Source: Mesorhizobium sp. M1E.F.Ca.ET.045.02.1.1 (GTDB lineage Bacteria > Pseudomonadota > Alphaproteobacteria > Rhizobiales > Rhizobiaceae). Taken from it: DNA of 64,000 nucleotides. Shown piece by piece: positions 28,601 to 36,827 of the stretch (position 1 is the stretch's first letter; each line of letters begins with the position of its first letter). The stretch is taken from assembly GCF_003952485.1 (NCBI RefSeq), contig NZ_CP034447.1, positions 4,478,501-4,542,500 of the forward strand, in the 5' to 3' direction. Under the pieces are notes generated by a model. That model was not told where the DNA came from, ran no database searches, and saw only the letters and a program-made list of their open reading frames with translations. The position numbers and the translations under genes were made by a program.

Positions 28601-28822
28601 CCGCTCGGCGTTGCTGTGGTCGGCGGCCTGCTCGCCTCACAGGCGCTCACCCTGTTCGTCACGCCGGTCATCTATGTCTATTTCGAGCATTTCTCCGGTT
28701 GGCTGCTCAGCTTCTCCTCTAAGAAGAGCCGGCCGGAGCTGCATGCGATCGAGCCTATCGAACAGCCTTCGCTCTTCGACGCCGAGGAAGAAGCCGAACC
28801 GAAAAAGGTGGCCGCCGAGTAG
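25664..28822 (+). CDS. RND efflux pump, inner-membrane permease (HAE1/AcrB-like)
   Basis: A 1052-residue proton-driven multidrug exporter. It starts FCIRRPVATLLMSFALVLGG, has the LAVGLVVDDAIVMLENIFRHME segment near residues 400-420 with the two Asp of the proton relay, and KGFFPQEDIGQ at the start of the second half. Twelve membrane helices and two large periplasmic loops are evident. It is translated together with the adaptor. The drugs exported are unknown. No adjacent regulator gene is seen. Confidence 0.95.
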   Translation: MISEFCIRRPVATLLMSFALVLGGIFAYKFLPVAALPSAEFPVVNVSAQLPGASPDTMATSVATPLIKQFSTIAGIDSISTTNSLGQTSIAIQFVLNRDIDAAAADVQAAIARTQRSLPPEMTSPPSYRKVNPADAPILLMSLVSDTVPLTDLDSFAENVISPSLSTIDGVAQVSIFGQQKYAVRIQIDPTALAARGISIDQLQAAIASANSNTPLGVLRNDKQQLTITANTQLDNAAGFSNLIIATKNGHPVRLGEVTRVVNSVQTTTTASWYDGTRAIIMAVQRQPDANTVDVVDKVKAMLPSFQDQMPGAASIKLLNDRSTSIRAAVDDVQFTLLLTIALVVMVIFVFLRRLTATVIPAVAVPISLIATLGAMFLFGFSIDNISLMGLTLAVGLVVDDAIVMLENIFRHMEEDGLSAFDASLKGAREIGFTIISISISLVAVFIPVLLMGGVIGRIFNEFAVVVTVAILASMFVSLTLTPMLCSRLLSVTKADREAHAGGERHDIFTRGYDWLLTFCLRHTFLVFLVFVGTAAASVWLFQASPKGFFPQEDIGQISVTTIARQDISFDAMTKLQGQVANVFSHSPYVSHVAWSVGSGNNALNQGQLYVQLKDKSQRPNIEKVLSDLRRQLGGVAGIESYMQPVQNLRLGSRSSASAYQLVVQGLDTGQTDIWAQKLNDAMAADHTMFTDVTSDLQNNALEATLVVDRDKAAQLGIDTDTLRSALYGGFGTDQVSTIFGSADSYEVITELDPKIAWSPERMLAIQVRTASGSLVPLGAFARVDRTAGALTVNQLGQLPAVTISYNLPQGVSLGDTVARIDQLKEQIGMPKAISTTFAGTAKTFQDSLANQGLLIGGAILTIYIVLGMLYESFIHPLTILTGLPSAVLGALVALQLAGMDLSVIAVIGILMLIGIVKKNGIMMVDVALDLRRQGMSAVDSIHRACLMRFRPIMMTTLAALMGTFPIALGTGASAELRQPLGVAVVGGLLASQALTLFVTPVIYVYFEHFSGWLLSFSSKKSRPELHAIEPIEQPSLFDAEEEAEPKKVAAE

Positions 28823-28882
28823 GCGGCTCTGGCCCAAGGCGTGGCGCTTGCGGCTAACCGCACCCGATCCTAGTTTGAGGTC

Positions 28883-29488
28883 ATGACCCACGATCATGAC
28901 CACGACAACGAGCTCGACCCGTTCGCGGCGCGCGTGCGCGCGCTCGAGACGATCCTGACCCAGAAAGGCCTGATCGACCCGGCGGCCATCGACGTCATCG
29001 TCGATACCTACGAGACGAAGATCGGCCCGCGCAACGGCGCCAGGGTGGTGGCCAAGGCCTGGAGCGATCCCGCCTATGCCGAATGGCTGAAGCGCGACGC
29101 GACGGCGGCGATCGCCTCGCTTGGCTATACCGGCCGCCAGGGCGAGCACATGCAGGCTGTCTTCAACACCGAGGAGACGCACAACCTCGTCGTCTGCACG
29201 CTCTGCTCCTGCTATCCGTGGTCAGTGCTCGGCCTGCCGCCGGTCTGGTACAAGGCGCCGCCCTATCGGTCGCGGGCGGTGATCGACCCGCGCGGCGTGC
29301 TGGAAGAGTTCGGGCTGACGCTGCCTAAGGATAAGAAGATCCGCGTCTGGGATTCGACCGCCGAGCTTCGCTACCTGGTGGTGCCGATGCGGCCGAAGGG
29401 CACCGAGGGCTGGAGCGAGGAACAGCTCGCCGGCCTGGTCAGCCGCGACGCGATGATCGGCACCGCGCTGGCGAAAGAGTCGGAATAA
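28883..29488 (+). CDS. nthA: Nitrile hydratase, alpha subunit (cobalt type)
   Basis: A 201-residue subunit converting nitriles to amides with NthB. The metal-binding motif VCTLCSCY (Cys105, Cys108, Cys110) has Thr in the second position, which marks cobalt-type rather than iron-type enzymes. The N-terminus [10 protein letters not shown] is unusually rich in His and Asp and may bind metal. A GAGG ribosome-binding site precedes the ATG. nthB starts 12 bases after the stop. Confidence 0.95.
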   Translation: MTHDHDHDNELDPFAARVRALETILTQKGLIDPAAIDVIVDTYETKIGPRNGARVVAKAWSDPAYAEWLKRDATAAIASLGYTGRQGEHMQAVFNTEETHNLVVCTLCSCYPWSVLGLPPVWYKAPPYRSRAVIDPRGVLEEFGLTLPKDKKIRVWDSTAELRYLVVPMRPKGTEGWSEEQLAGLVSRDAMIGTALAKESE

Positions 29489-29500
29489 GGGGGAGCCTCA

Positions 29501-30160
29501 ATGAACGGGCCGCAGGATCTCGGCGGGCAGATGGGTTTCGGGCCGGTCGCGCCCGAAAAGGACGAGCCCTATTTCCACGCCGAATGGGAAAAGCGCGCGC
29601 TCGGCGTGACGCTCACCGCCGGCGCCATGGGCGCCTGGAACATCGACGAGAGCCGGCACGCGCGGGAATCGCTGCATCCGGCCGACTATTACGCGTCGAG
29701 CTACTACCAGATCTGGATCAAGGCGCTGGAGACGCTCTTGAAGCGCCACGGCTTCGTCACGGAGCGGGACCTTGCAAGCGGCAAGGCGGTCGATCCGGCC
29801 GCTACGCCCAAGCGTGTACTGAAGGCGGCGGACGTGCCGGCGGCGCTCGCCAAAGGCGGGCCGTGCGACCGGCCGGTCGCGGCGCCGGCGCGATTCCAGG
29901 CGGGCGACCGTGTGCGAACGAAGAACCTCAATCCCACCGGCCATACGCGCCTGCCGCGCTACGCGCGCGGCAAGAACGGGACGATCGAGGCCGTGCGCGG
30001 CGGCTTCGTCTTTCCCGACAGCAATGCGCATGGCAAGGGCGAGAACCCGCAATGGGTCTATACCGTAATTTTCGACGGGGCGGAGATCTGGGGCGAGGGC
30101 GCCGACCCTACACTGAGTGTGTCGATCGATGCCTGGGAGAGCTATCTTGAGCCGGTCTGA
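29501..30160 (+). CDS. nthB: Nitrile hydratase, beta subunit
   Basis: A 219-residue partner of NthA. The N-terminal MNGPQDLGGQMGFGPV and EWEKRALGVTLTAGAMGAWNIDESRHARE are family hallmarks, and the C-terminal SH3-like half has FQAGDRVRTKNLNPTGHTRLPRYARGK. It forms the heterodimer with alpha and contributes Arg residues to the metal site. The stop overlaps the accessory gene. Confidence 0.95.
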   Translation: MNGPQDLGGQMGFGPVAPEKDEPYFHAEWEKRALGVTLTAGAMGAWNIDESRHARESLHPADYYASSYYQIWIKALETLLKRHGFVTERDLASGKAVDPAATPKRVLKAADVPAALAKGGPCDRPVAAPARFQAGDRVRTKNLNPTGHTRLPRYARGKNGTIEAVRGGFVFPDSNAHGKGENPQWVYTVIFDGAEIWGEGADPTLSVSIDAWESYLEPV

Positions 30161-30497
30161 GACGGAACGACCGGCGGTTCTAGACGATCCGGTGTTCGCC
30201 GAACCATGGCAGGCGCAGGCTTTCGCCATGACGGTCGCGCTGCATGATGAGGGCCTGTTTTCGTGGAGCGAGTGGGCCGAGGCTTTATCCGCCGAGGTGA
30301 AGCAGCCGGGCGCCGCAAGCGACGGGCATGACTACTACGAGCATTGGCTGGCGGCGCTTGAAAAGCTGCTGTCGCGAAAGGGTGTTGCCGGCAAAAGCGA
30401 GGTCGATGCGCTGGCGGCCGCCTGGGAGCGTGCCGCGCATGCGACCCCGCACGGCAAGCCGATCCTGCTGGAGAACGATCCCGGACCTGGCAGATAG
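30147..30497 (+). CDS. Nitrile hydratase accessory protein
   Basis: A 116-residue protein similar to the N-terminal half of the beta subunit (DDPVFAEPWQAQAFAMTVALHDEGLFSWSEWAEAL), the usual form of the small accessory protein (P14K/NhlE-like) that helps insert cobalt into the alpha subunit. I chose a TTG at 30147, overlapping nthB by 14 bases; a GTG at 30117 is possible. No amidase or cobalt permease gene follows. Confidence 0.82.
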   Translation: MSRSETERPAVLDDPVFAEPWQAQAFAMTVALHDEGLFSWSEWAEALSAEVKQPGAASDGHDYYEHWLAALEKLLSRKGVAGKSEVDALAAAWERAAHATPHGKPILLENDPGPGR

Positions 30498-30516
30498 CCT
30501 GGATTCAAGTAGGTTT

Positions 30517-30531
30517 GTTCCCTTTACGTTC
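30517..30531. promoter_or_regulatory. SOS box (alphaproteobacterial LexA site)
   Basis: GTTCCCTTTACGTTC matches GTTC-N7-GTTC, the LexA site of alphaproteobacteria. It lies 114 bases before the RecD-like helicase gene and 20 bases after the nitrile hydratase operon, and there is no other gene between. Confidence 0.7.
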
Positions 30532-30644
30532 TTGTTTGTGCCTGATAGCGTGCCAAGCCTGTAGCAAATGAGATCGCCACCGGCGACGCCGGTGATGGGA
30601 CGGCCAATCTTGTATTTCGCTCGCGAATCCGGTCTGTCGCGCTG

Positions 30645-31772
30645 ATGGAATTCTCTCCCCAACAGGACGAGGCTTTGAAGGCGGTCGGCCGCTGGCTGAA
30701 GGACGGCCGGCCGCAGGTCTTCCGCCTGTTCGGCTATGCCGGCACCGGCAAGACGACGCTGGCGCGCTATTTCGCCGAGCATGTCGACGGGCAGGTGCAG
30801 TTCGCCGCCTTCACCGGCAAGGCCGCCCAGGTTCTGCGCTCCAAGGGAGCGATCAACGCGCGCACCATCCATTCGCTGATCTACCGGCCGAGGGGCGAGG
30901 AATCGGTCGAAGACGAGGTGACCGGCAAGACGTCGATCTCGCCGACCTTCGCGCTCAACCGGCAAAGCCCGATCGCGCGCGCCAAGCTGGTCGTCATCGA
31001 CGAATGCTCGATGGTCGACGAGCAGCTCGGCCGCGACCTGATGAGTTTTGGCACGCCGATCCTGGTGCTGGGCGACCCCGCCCAGTTGCCGCCGATCTCG
31101 GGTGGCGGCTTTTTTACCGAACACGAGCCGGATGTGCTGCTGACCGAAATCCATCGCCAGGCGCGCGACAATCCGATCATCCGCCTCGCCCTCGACGTGC
31201 GCGAAGGCCGCGAGTTCATGCACGGCGATTTCGGCACGGCGCAGGTGATCGGCAGGGAAGGGGTCACCCAGGATCTTGTGCTCAAGGCCGACCAGGTGCT
31301 GGTCGGCACCAACCGCACGCGGCGGCGCTATAACCAACGGCTGCGCGAGCTCAAAGGGTTCAATGCCGACTATCCGCAGGCTGGCGACAAGCTCGTCTGC
31401 CTGCGCAACGATCCGGCCAAGGGGCTGCTCAACGGCTCGCTGTGGAAGGTGATGACCTCGTCGCGCGAGACTGTTAAGCCCGGCATCAACCTGCTGGTCT
31501 CGCCGGAAGAGGACGATCCCGACCGCGGCGTCGCCAAGATCAAGCTGTTGAAGGCGGCGTTCGAGGATCCGGACGCAGAGATCCCCTGGCAGCAGAAGAA
31601 ACGCTTCGACGATTTCGACTATGGCTACGCGCTGACGGTGCATAAGGCGCAAGGCTCGCAGTGGAACGACGTCGTGCTGTTCGACGAGAGCTGGGCGTTC
31701 AAGGAGACCAGGCAGCGCTGGCTCTACACGGCAATCACACGCGCGGCCGAGCGGCTGACGATCGTGCGTTGA
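30645..31772 (+). CDS. RecD/Dda-like superfamily 1 DNA helicase
   Basis: A 375-residue helicase. Walker A GYAGTGKTT is at residues 30-38, Walker B LVVIDECSMVDE near 120, motif III GDPAQLPPISGG near 147, and the C-terminal motifs GYALTVHKAQGSQW and LYTAITRAAERLTIV. The short form lacks the RecBCD-binding N-terminal part, so it is closer to phage Dda or the AddAB-independent RecD-like proteins. An SOS box upstream suggests induction by DNA damage. Confidence 0.92.
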   Translation: MEFSPQQDEALKAVGRWLKDGRPQVFRLFGYAGTGKTTLARYFAEHVDGQVQFAAFTGKAAQVLRSKGAINARTIHSLIYRPRGEESVEDEVTGKTSISPTFALNRQSPIARAKLVVIDECSMVDEQLGRDLMSFGTPILVLGDPAQLPPISGGGFFTEHEPDVLLTEIHRQARDNPIIRLALDVREGREFMHGDFGTAQVIGREGVTQDLVLKADQVLVGTNRTRRRYNQRLRELKGFNADYPQAGDKLVCLRNDPAKGLLNGSLWKVMTSSRETVKPGINLLVSPEEDDPDRGVAKIKLLKAAFEDPDAEIPWQQKKRFDDFDYGYALTVHKAQGSQWNDVVLFDESWAFKETRQRWLYTAITRAAERLTIVR

Positions 31773-31787
31773 GACAAACCGGCATTG

Positions 31788-32189
31788 TCATGCCGGTCTT
31801 GCGCCAAGCCATCGCCAGGCGGCTTGTTCGTCCTCGCTGCCAAAGCGCCTGAATTCGAACGGCAAAGGCTTCGGGAACAAGCCCGTGGCAAAAGATGCCC
31901 AGCGTGGCTCGCCGATGGCCGCGCAGCGGACGACATGCTCCAGCGCGTCGGCCACACCTTGCCTCAGCGTCTTTTCCGAAATGTTGGCCCAATCGACGCT
32001 CTCCTCGTCGGTCAGTCGCACCAGCACGTCGATCCTCGGGTGCAGGGCATAGGCTGCTTCGAGCAGGCCGAACAGGTTTTCCGCGTCCGCCGGCGAAACA
32101 TCGCCGACGACGTCGATGGCGAAAAGCGCGTCGCGATTGGTGTCGATGCGGCGTATCGCCGGCACGGCTTCGAGGAAATTCACTGGCAA
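31788..32189 (-). CDS. STAS/SpoIIAA-like protein
   Basis: A 133-residue protein resembling the SpoIIAA-like (STAS/SEC14) family: alternating strands and helices with FAIDVVGDVSPADAENLFGLLE and IDVLVRLTDEESVDWANISEKTLR. Such proteins have unclear roles, sometimes in lipid or membrane-stress processes. It converges with the helicase gene. I cannot see catalytic residues. Confidence 0.75.
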   Translation of the reverse strand: MPVNFLEAVPAIRRIDTNRDALFAIDVVGDVSPADAENLFGLLEAAYALHPRIDVLVRLTDEESVDWANISEKTLRQGVADALEHVVRCAAIGEPRWASFATGLFPKPLPFEFRRFGSEDEQAAWRWLGARPA

Positions 32190-32295
32190 ACCCTTGCGTT
32201 GGCCGTCACTTGGTCCTCTGGAACACCGGAAACCCTCTATCTGTTCCCTGCAAAGGCGCTATAGATGCGCGCCAAAACCATAGGGACGCCAATTC

Positions 32296-33036
32296 ATGCC
32301 CGCAAAGCTTTCGGTCAACCTCAACGCTGTCGCCATGCTGCGCAACCGCCGCGACCTGCCGTGGCCGAGCGTCACGGGGCTTGGCCGCATCGCGCTGGCA
32401 GCCGGCGCGCATGGGCTGACGGTGCATCCGCGTCCCGACGAGCGGCATACTAGGCATTCCGACCTGCCGGAGATCAGGGCGCTGATCGACGACGAGTTTC
32501 CGGACGCGGAATTCAACATCGAAGGCTATCCGACCGAGGACTTCCTGGCGCTTGTCGAAAAGCATCAGCCGGAACAAGTTACGCTGGTGCCCGACGATCC
32601 GGCGCAAGCGACCTCGGATCATGGCTGGGACTTCGTCGCCCAGGCCGCGTTCCTGACGCCGATCGTCAAGCGGCTGAAGAAGGGCGGTTTTCGCGTGTCG
32701 CTGTTTTCCGATGCCGATCCGGCCGGCGTGAATGCCGCGCGCGATACCGGCGCGGACCGGATCGAGCTCTACACCGGCCCGTATGGCAGTTGCCATTCCG
32801 ATTCCGCCAAGGCCGCGAAAGAATTGGAAAAACTGGGAAAAACCGCCGACGCGGCTTTCGCGGCAGGGCTTCAGGTCAATGCCGGGCACGATCTGACCGT
32901 GGACAATCTGCCGGCGCTTGCCAAGCGTATCCCGGCATTGGCCGAAGTATCGATCGGACATGGGTTGACAGCCGATGCCCTGGAGTATGGCATGGCCCGC
33001 ACGGTGGGACGTTTCTTGAAGGCCTGTGGATGGTAG
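32296..33036 (+). CDS. pdxJ: Pyridoxine 5'-phosphate synthase
   Basis: A 246-residue TIM-barrel enzyme closing the pyridoxine ring from 1-deoxyxylulose 5-phosphate and 3-amino-2-oxopropyl phosphate. Clear motifs are [39 protein letters not shown] and IELYTGPYG, plus [15 protein letters not shown] at the end. The product is the precursor of PLP, which the downstream AcdS enzyme in this window also uses. Confidence 0.97.
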   Translation: MPAKLSVNLNAVAMLRNRRDLPWPSVTGLGRIALAAGAHGLTVHPRPDERHTRHSDLPEIRALIDDEFPDAEFNIEGYPTEDFLALVEKHQPEQVTLVPDDPAQATSDHGWDFVAQAAFLTPIVKRLKKGGFRVSLFSDADPAGVNAARDTGADRIELYTGPYGSCHSDSAKAAKELEKLGKTADAAFAAGLQVNAGHDLTVDNLPALAKRIPALAEVSIGHGLTADALEYGMARTVGRFLKACGW

Positions 33037-33139
33037 CTCCGGGAGCTGAGCGTGACAGGCATGGGAGCCATCACGTTGCGGCACTTGATATTGCATCGCA
33101 GCAAGCGTAGAGCACCGCGCGTTTATCGGAGTGTCGTTT

Positions 33140-35059
33140 ATGGCCCTTACCAATAGTGGTAGTGAGGCAGAACCCGTCGACCAATCGAGCCATACTGAAG
33201 TCGAGCAGCACAGCACCAAGATGCTGATGCTTGGCGCGCTCGGTGTGGTCTATGGCGATATCGGGACCAGCCCGATCTACGCGTTGCGCGAGGCATTGCA
33301 TGCTTCGTCCGGCGGCGATGTGGCCACCCGTGGCGACATCCTTGGCGTGCTGTCGCTGATCATCTGGTCGCTGACTATCACGGTCACGATAAAATACATC
33401 ATGTTCGTGCTGCGCGCTGACAACCGCGGTGAAGGCGGCGTGCTCTCGCTGATGGCGCTGGTGCGCGGCAGTTTCCCCACGCGCTCGGCTATCATCCTCG
33501 GCATCGGCATCATCGGGGCGTCGCTGTTCTTCGGCGACGCGGTGATCACGCCCGCTATCTCGGTGCTTTCGGCGGTCGAAGGTCTGGAGGTCGTAACACC
33601 TACCTTCCAGCCCTATGTCGTGCCGCTGACACTGCTCGTCCTTGCCATGCTGTTTGCCGTGCAGCGGTTCGGCACGGGCGGCGTCGGCCTCGTATTCGGT
33701 CCGGTCACCGCGCTATGGTTCCTGGCCATCGGCCTTTCCGGCCTCAATCATATTATCGACGACCCCGAGATTCTGTGGGCGATCAGCCCGCACTACATTG
33801 TCGCCTTCCTGATCAATTCACCCGACGTTTCCTTCGTGACCATCGGCGCGGTGTTCCTGGCGGTCACCGGCGCCGAGGCGCTCTATGCCGACCTTGGCCA
33901 TTTCGGCCGCAAGCCGATCGTGCTGGCGTGGCTGGCGATCGTATTTCCGTGCCTGCTTTTGAATTATGCCGGGCAGGGTGCCTACGTGCTTGCCAAGGGT
34001 GGCACCGTCGGCCATCCGTTCTTCGAGATGAACGAGGGCTGGGCCCTCATCCCCATGGTGGCGCTGGCGACGGCGGCGACCGTGATTGCCAGCCAGGCGG
34101 TGATCTCCGGCGCCTATTCGCTAGCCAGGCAGGCTGTGCAACTCAACATGCTGCCGCGTCTCGAAATCCTGCACACGTCGGAGAAACAGTCCGGGCAAGT
34201 TTACATGCCGCGCGTCAACATGCTGCTGGCGCTTGTGGTGATGCTGCTGGTGGTCGGCTTCGGCGCGTCCAGCAGACTTGCCTCGGCCTACGGCATCTCG
34301 GTGACGGGCAACATGCTGGTGACGACGACGCTGCTGTTCGTCGTCATGACGCGCATCTGGAAGTGGAACATCTGGCCGGCGGTCGTGCTGACGGCAGTAT
34401 TCGCGCTCATCGATATCGGTTTCTTCGCTTCCAATATCATCAAGGTGTTCGAGGGCGGCTGGTCTTCGCTGGCTGTGGCCTTCGCCATCATCCTCGGCAT
34501 GTGGACCTGGGTGCGCGGCAGCCGTTATCTCTTCGACAAGACGCGCCGCAACGAGATCCCGCTCGACTTCCTGGCGGCGAACCTTCTGAAAAAGAAGCCG
34601 CAACTGGTGTCGGGAACCGCGGTGTTCCTGACGAGCGACCCTCTCAGCGCACCGACGGCGCTGATGCACAGCCTGAAGCACTACAAGGTTCTGCACGAAC
34701 AGAACGTCATCCTCTCGGTCGTGACGGCGCCGCAGCCGGTGGTGCCCGACAGCGAGCGCGTGAAGATGGAGACCGTCAACGAGCTGTTCATGCGGGTGAC
34801 GCTCACCTTCGGCTATATGGAGCAGCCGAACATCCCGCGCGCGCTCGCGATCTGCCGCAAGCAGGGCTGGAAGTTCGATATCATGACGACGTCCTTCTTC
34901 CTGTCGCGGCGCTCGCTGAAGGCATCGCCCAATTCCGGCATGCCGATATGGCAGGACAGGCTGTTCATAGGTTTGGCGAAGACGGCGGCGGACGCGACAG
35001 AGTATTTCCAGATCCCGACCGGGCGCGTTGTCGAGATCGGCACGCAGGTCGCCATTTGA
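33140..35059 (+). CDS. kup: Low-affinity potassium transporter, KUP family
   Basis: A 639-residue membrane protein with about 12 helices in the first 450 residues and a soluble C-terminal domain. The N-terminal GVVYGDIGTSPIYALREAL and the LRADNRGEGGVLSLMALV segment are KUP signatures. It imports potassium, probably with protons. The ATG at 33140 has GGAG upstream; a GTG nine bases earlier is an alternative. Rhizobial genomes often have several kup copies. Confidence 0.96.
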   Translation: MALTNSGSEAEPVDQSSHTEVEQHSTKMLMLGALGVVYGDIGTSPIYALREALHASSGGDVATRGDILGVLSLIIWSLTITVTIKYIMFVLRADNRGEGGVLSLMALVRGSFPTRSAIILGIGIIGASLFFGDAVITPAISVLSAVEGLEVVTPTFQPYVVPLTLLVLAMLFAVQRFGTGGVGLVFGPVTALWFLAIGLSGLNHIIDDPEILWAISPHYIVAFLINSPDVSFVTIGAVFLAVTGAEALYADLGHFGRKPIVLAWLAIVFPCLLLNYAGQGAYVLAKGGTVGHPFFEMNEGWALIPMVALATAATVIASQAVISGAYSLARQAVQLNMLPRLEILHTSEKQSGQVYMPRVNMLLALVVMLLVVGFGASSRLASAYGISVTGNMLVTTTLLFVVMTRIWKWNIWPAVVLTAVFALIDIGFFASNIIKVFEGGWSSLAVAFAIILGMWTWVRGSRYLFDKTRRNEIPLDFLAANLLKKKPQLVSGTAVFLTSDPLSAPTALMHSLKHYKVLHEQNVILSVVTAPQPVVPDSERVKMETVNELFMRVTLTFGYMEQPNIPRALAICRKQGWKFDIMTTSFFLSRRSLKASPNSGMPIWQDRLFIGLAKTAADATEYFQIPTGRVVEIGTQVAI

Positions 35060-35088
35060 GGGCTTGCAACGCGTAAGGGACGGGAGGC

Positions 35089-35159
35089 ATGAGCGGTGAG
35101 TTGGTGCTTGTAACCGGCGGATCCGGCTTCCTCGGCGCTCACTGCATCCTGGCAGCGTT
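35089..35159 (+). pseudogene. 5' remnant of an NAD(P)-dependent reductase/epimerase gene
   Basis: After a GGGACGGGAGGC ribosome-binding site the frame reads MSGELVLVTGGSGFLGAHC, a perfect Rossmann start (TGGSGFLGAH) of the extended SDR family. After about 24 residues the sequence becomes a RIME-like palindrome and the rest of the gene is gone. The frame stays open to 35397 but only over the repeat and the antisense of the next gene, with no family resemblance. Confidence 0.75.
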
Positions 35160-35256
35160 AGAGCAATTCAGCTTCAGATCGCTGAACTGCTCTAACCATC
35201 TGTTTTTACGCAATTCCGGACGGAAAACCGCCACGCAGTTCTCCTGGAATTGCTCT
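35158..35256. repeat. RIME-like palindromic element, copy 3
   Basis: Two modules as in copy 1: AGAGCA.../...TGCTCT with the AGCTTCAGATCGCTGAACTGC core, then ACGCAATTCCGGACGGAAAA to GGAATTGCTCT. It abuts the truncated reductase on the left and nearly reaches the stop of the NmrA-like gene on the right. Confidence 0.8.
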
Positions 35257-35260
35257 GGTT

Positions 35261-36154
35261 TCAGCCGAGCAAGGCGGCCTTGTTCGCTTCGAGGAACTGC
35301 TTCAGCGTTTGCGGCTTGCGGCCCGACAGCGTCTCGACCGTATCGGTCACCATCCCGATGCGGCCGGAGCGCGTGTTGGCGTCGAAGGACACGATGATGC
35401 GGGCAAAGTCCTCTGGAAGCCCCGCCGCCTTGACGCCCTCCGTCAGCGCCTCGTCAGGCACCTGGATGACCTCCAGCGGCTTGCCGGTGACTTCGCTCAC
35501 CAGTGCGGCAATTTCCTTTGTCGTGTAGGCCTGCGGGCCGGTCAGCGTGTAGATTTGGCTTTCCTTGGAGCCGGAAGCGAGGCCTGCGGCAATGGCGGCC
35601 GCCATGTCGTCGCGCGCGCCATGGGCGATGCGGCCGTCGGCGGCCGAGCTGTACCACTTGCCGGACGAAATGGCGTGCGGCAGCGCCAGGAACAGGTTCT
35701 CCTGATACCAGCTATTGCGGAAGATGGTGTGGGGGATCCCACTCGCCTTGATGGCCTGCTCGGTACCGTAGTGATCGCCGGCGAACAGCACCGGCGAGAT
35801 CGGTTCAGGGTTGGGCATCGAGGTGTAGAGCAGATGCGAGACGCCGGCCGCCTTGGCCGCGGCGACCGCCGCCTGATGTTGCCTCAAGCGACGGTCGCTT
35901 CTCAAGTCGAGCTCGCCGGTCGACACGATCAGCACCCGGTCCGCGCCTTTGAATGCATTCTCCAGCGAGGCCGGATCGTCGAAGTCGGCCGCCCTGACGA
36001 CAACGCCGAGGGCTGCCAGGTCAGCGAGGTTTTCGGGATTGCGCGTGGTGGCGACGATGTTCGCCGGCGCGACTTTCTGCGCATCGAGCAGATGGTTGAT
36101 CACGGCGCGGCCGAGATGGCCGGAAGCGCCGGTGACGAGGAGGGTTTCGGTCAT
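35261..36154 (-). CDS. NmrA/QOR2-like NAD(P)H-dependent oxidoreductase
   Basis: A 297-residue atypical SDR protein. It starts TETLLVTGASGHLGRAVINHLL (dinucleotide-binding motif) and has LLYTSMPNPEPISP and FRNSWYQENLFLALP, close to E. coli YtfG (quinone reductase QOR2). The ATG at 36154 has GGAACCTCC upstream. An HxlR regulator gene is divergent, as in ytfG-ytfH, so it probably reduces quinones or electrophiles and is induced by them. Confidence 0.88.
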   Translation of the reverse strand: MTETLLVTGASGHLGRAVINHLLDAQKVAPANIVATTRNPENLADLAALGVVVRAADFDDPASLENAFKGADRVLIVSTGELDLRSDRRLRQHQAAVAAAKAAGVSHLLYTSMPNPEPISPVLFAGDHYGTEQAIKASGIPHTIFRNSWYQENLFLALPHAISSGKWYSSAADGRIAHGARDDMAAAIAAGLASGSKESQIYTLTGPQAYTTKEIAALVSEVTGKPLEVIQVPDEALTEGVKAAGLPEDFARIIVSFDANTRSGRIGMVTDTVETLSGRKPQTLKQFLEANKAALLG

Positions 36155-36198
36155 GGGAGGTTCCTGAAAATTGCGCCGAAGGGCGGGTGCGGTTGTCA

Positions 36199-36213
36199 GT
36201 CTCAAAAAGAGAC
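36199..36213. promoter_or_regulatory. Inverted repeat between HxlR and oxidoreductase genes
   Basis: GTCTC-AAAAA-GAGAC is a perfect 5-bp dyad, 45 bases upstream of the oxidoreductase ATG. It is a plausible HxlR operator; the arms are short, so this is tentative. Confidence 0.45.
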
Positions 36214-36323
36214 CAGCGCTAAAATAGGAATTGACCCCAGGCCGTAAAGAAGGCAGTTTTTCGGGAGGTAGGCACAGCCAGGGAACTATCGGGCTGGCCG
36301 TATTCGGCTCAAGGGACGTCGCC

Positions 36324-36737
36324 ATGGACAGCAAGATCGTCAATCTGAAATCCAAGATCGAGATCTACAAAGCCATGACGCAGGGCGCCAATTTCGCCGA
36401 CTGCCCGGTTCGCGACGTCATCCAGGGCATCAACGGCAAATGGAGCCCCTTGCTGGTGATGGCGCTTGCGGAGAAGCCCTATCGCTTCGGCGAGCTGCGG
36501 CGGCTGGTTCCCGACATCTCGCAGCGCATGCTCACCCAGACACTGCATGAGCTGCAGCGCGACGGCTATGTGCATCGCGAGGTGTTCCCCACTAAGCCAC
36601 CGAGCGTCGAGTACAGCCTGACCGATCTTGGGCGATCGATGTTCGTTCCCCTCTATCAGCTCGTCCAATGGGCCGAACTCAACCATGACGCGGTGCGCGA
36701 TGCGCGGGCCGCTTTCGATGCCTCCTTCCGGGCCTGA
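36324..36737 (+). CDS. HxlR-family transcriptional regulator
   Basis: A 137-residue winged-helix protein with the family core DCPVRDVIQGINGKWSPLLVMALAEKPYRFGELRRLVPDISQRMLTQTL written here in parts: NFADCPVRDVI, GKWSPLLVMALAEKP and DISQRMLTQTLHELQRDG. The conserved Cys in ADCPV is the residue that senses quinones or diamide in YodB/QorR relatives. It is divergent from the YtfG-like reductase and probably represses it. Confidence 0.9.
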   Translation: MDSKIVNLKSKIEIYKAMTQGANFADCPVRDVIQGINGKWSPLLVMALAEKPYRFGELRRLVPDISQRMLTQTLHELQRDGYVHREVFPTKPPSVEYSLTDLGRSMFVPLYQLVQWAELNHDAVRDARAAFDASFRA

Positions 36738-36827
36738 GGCGCGATCGATTGGTGGCAATAGCGGCAAGGATTCCGCCGGGACCGCAATTCCTCGCCGCCA
36801 TGGTCACTGGTACGGTGATCGACCCGT

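Noticed and set aside
35160..35397. Longer coding region continuing from the reductase remnant
   Set aside because: After residue 24 the frame translates a palindromic repeat and then the antisense of the next gene, so it is not a real protein.
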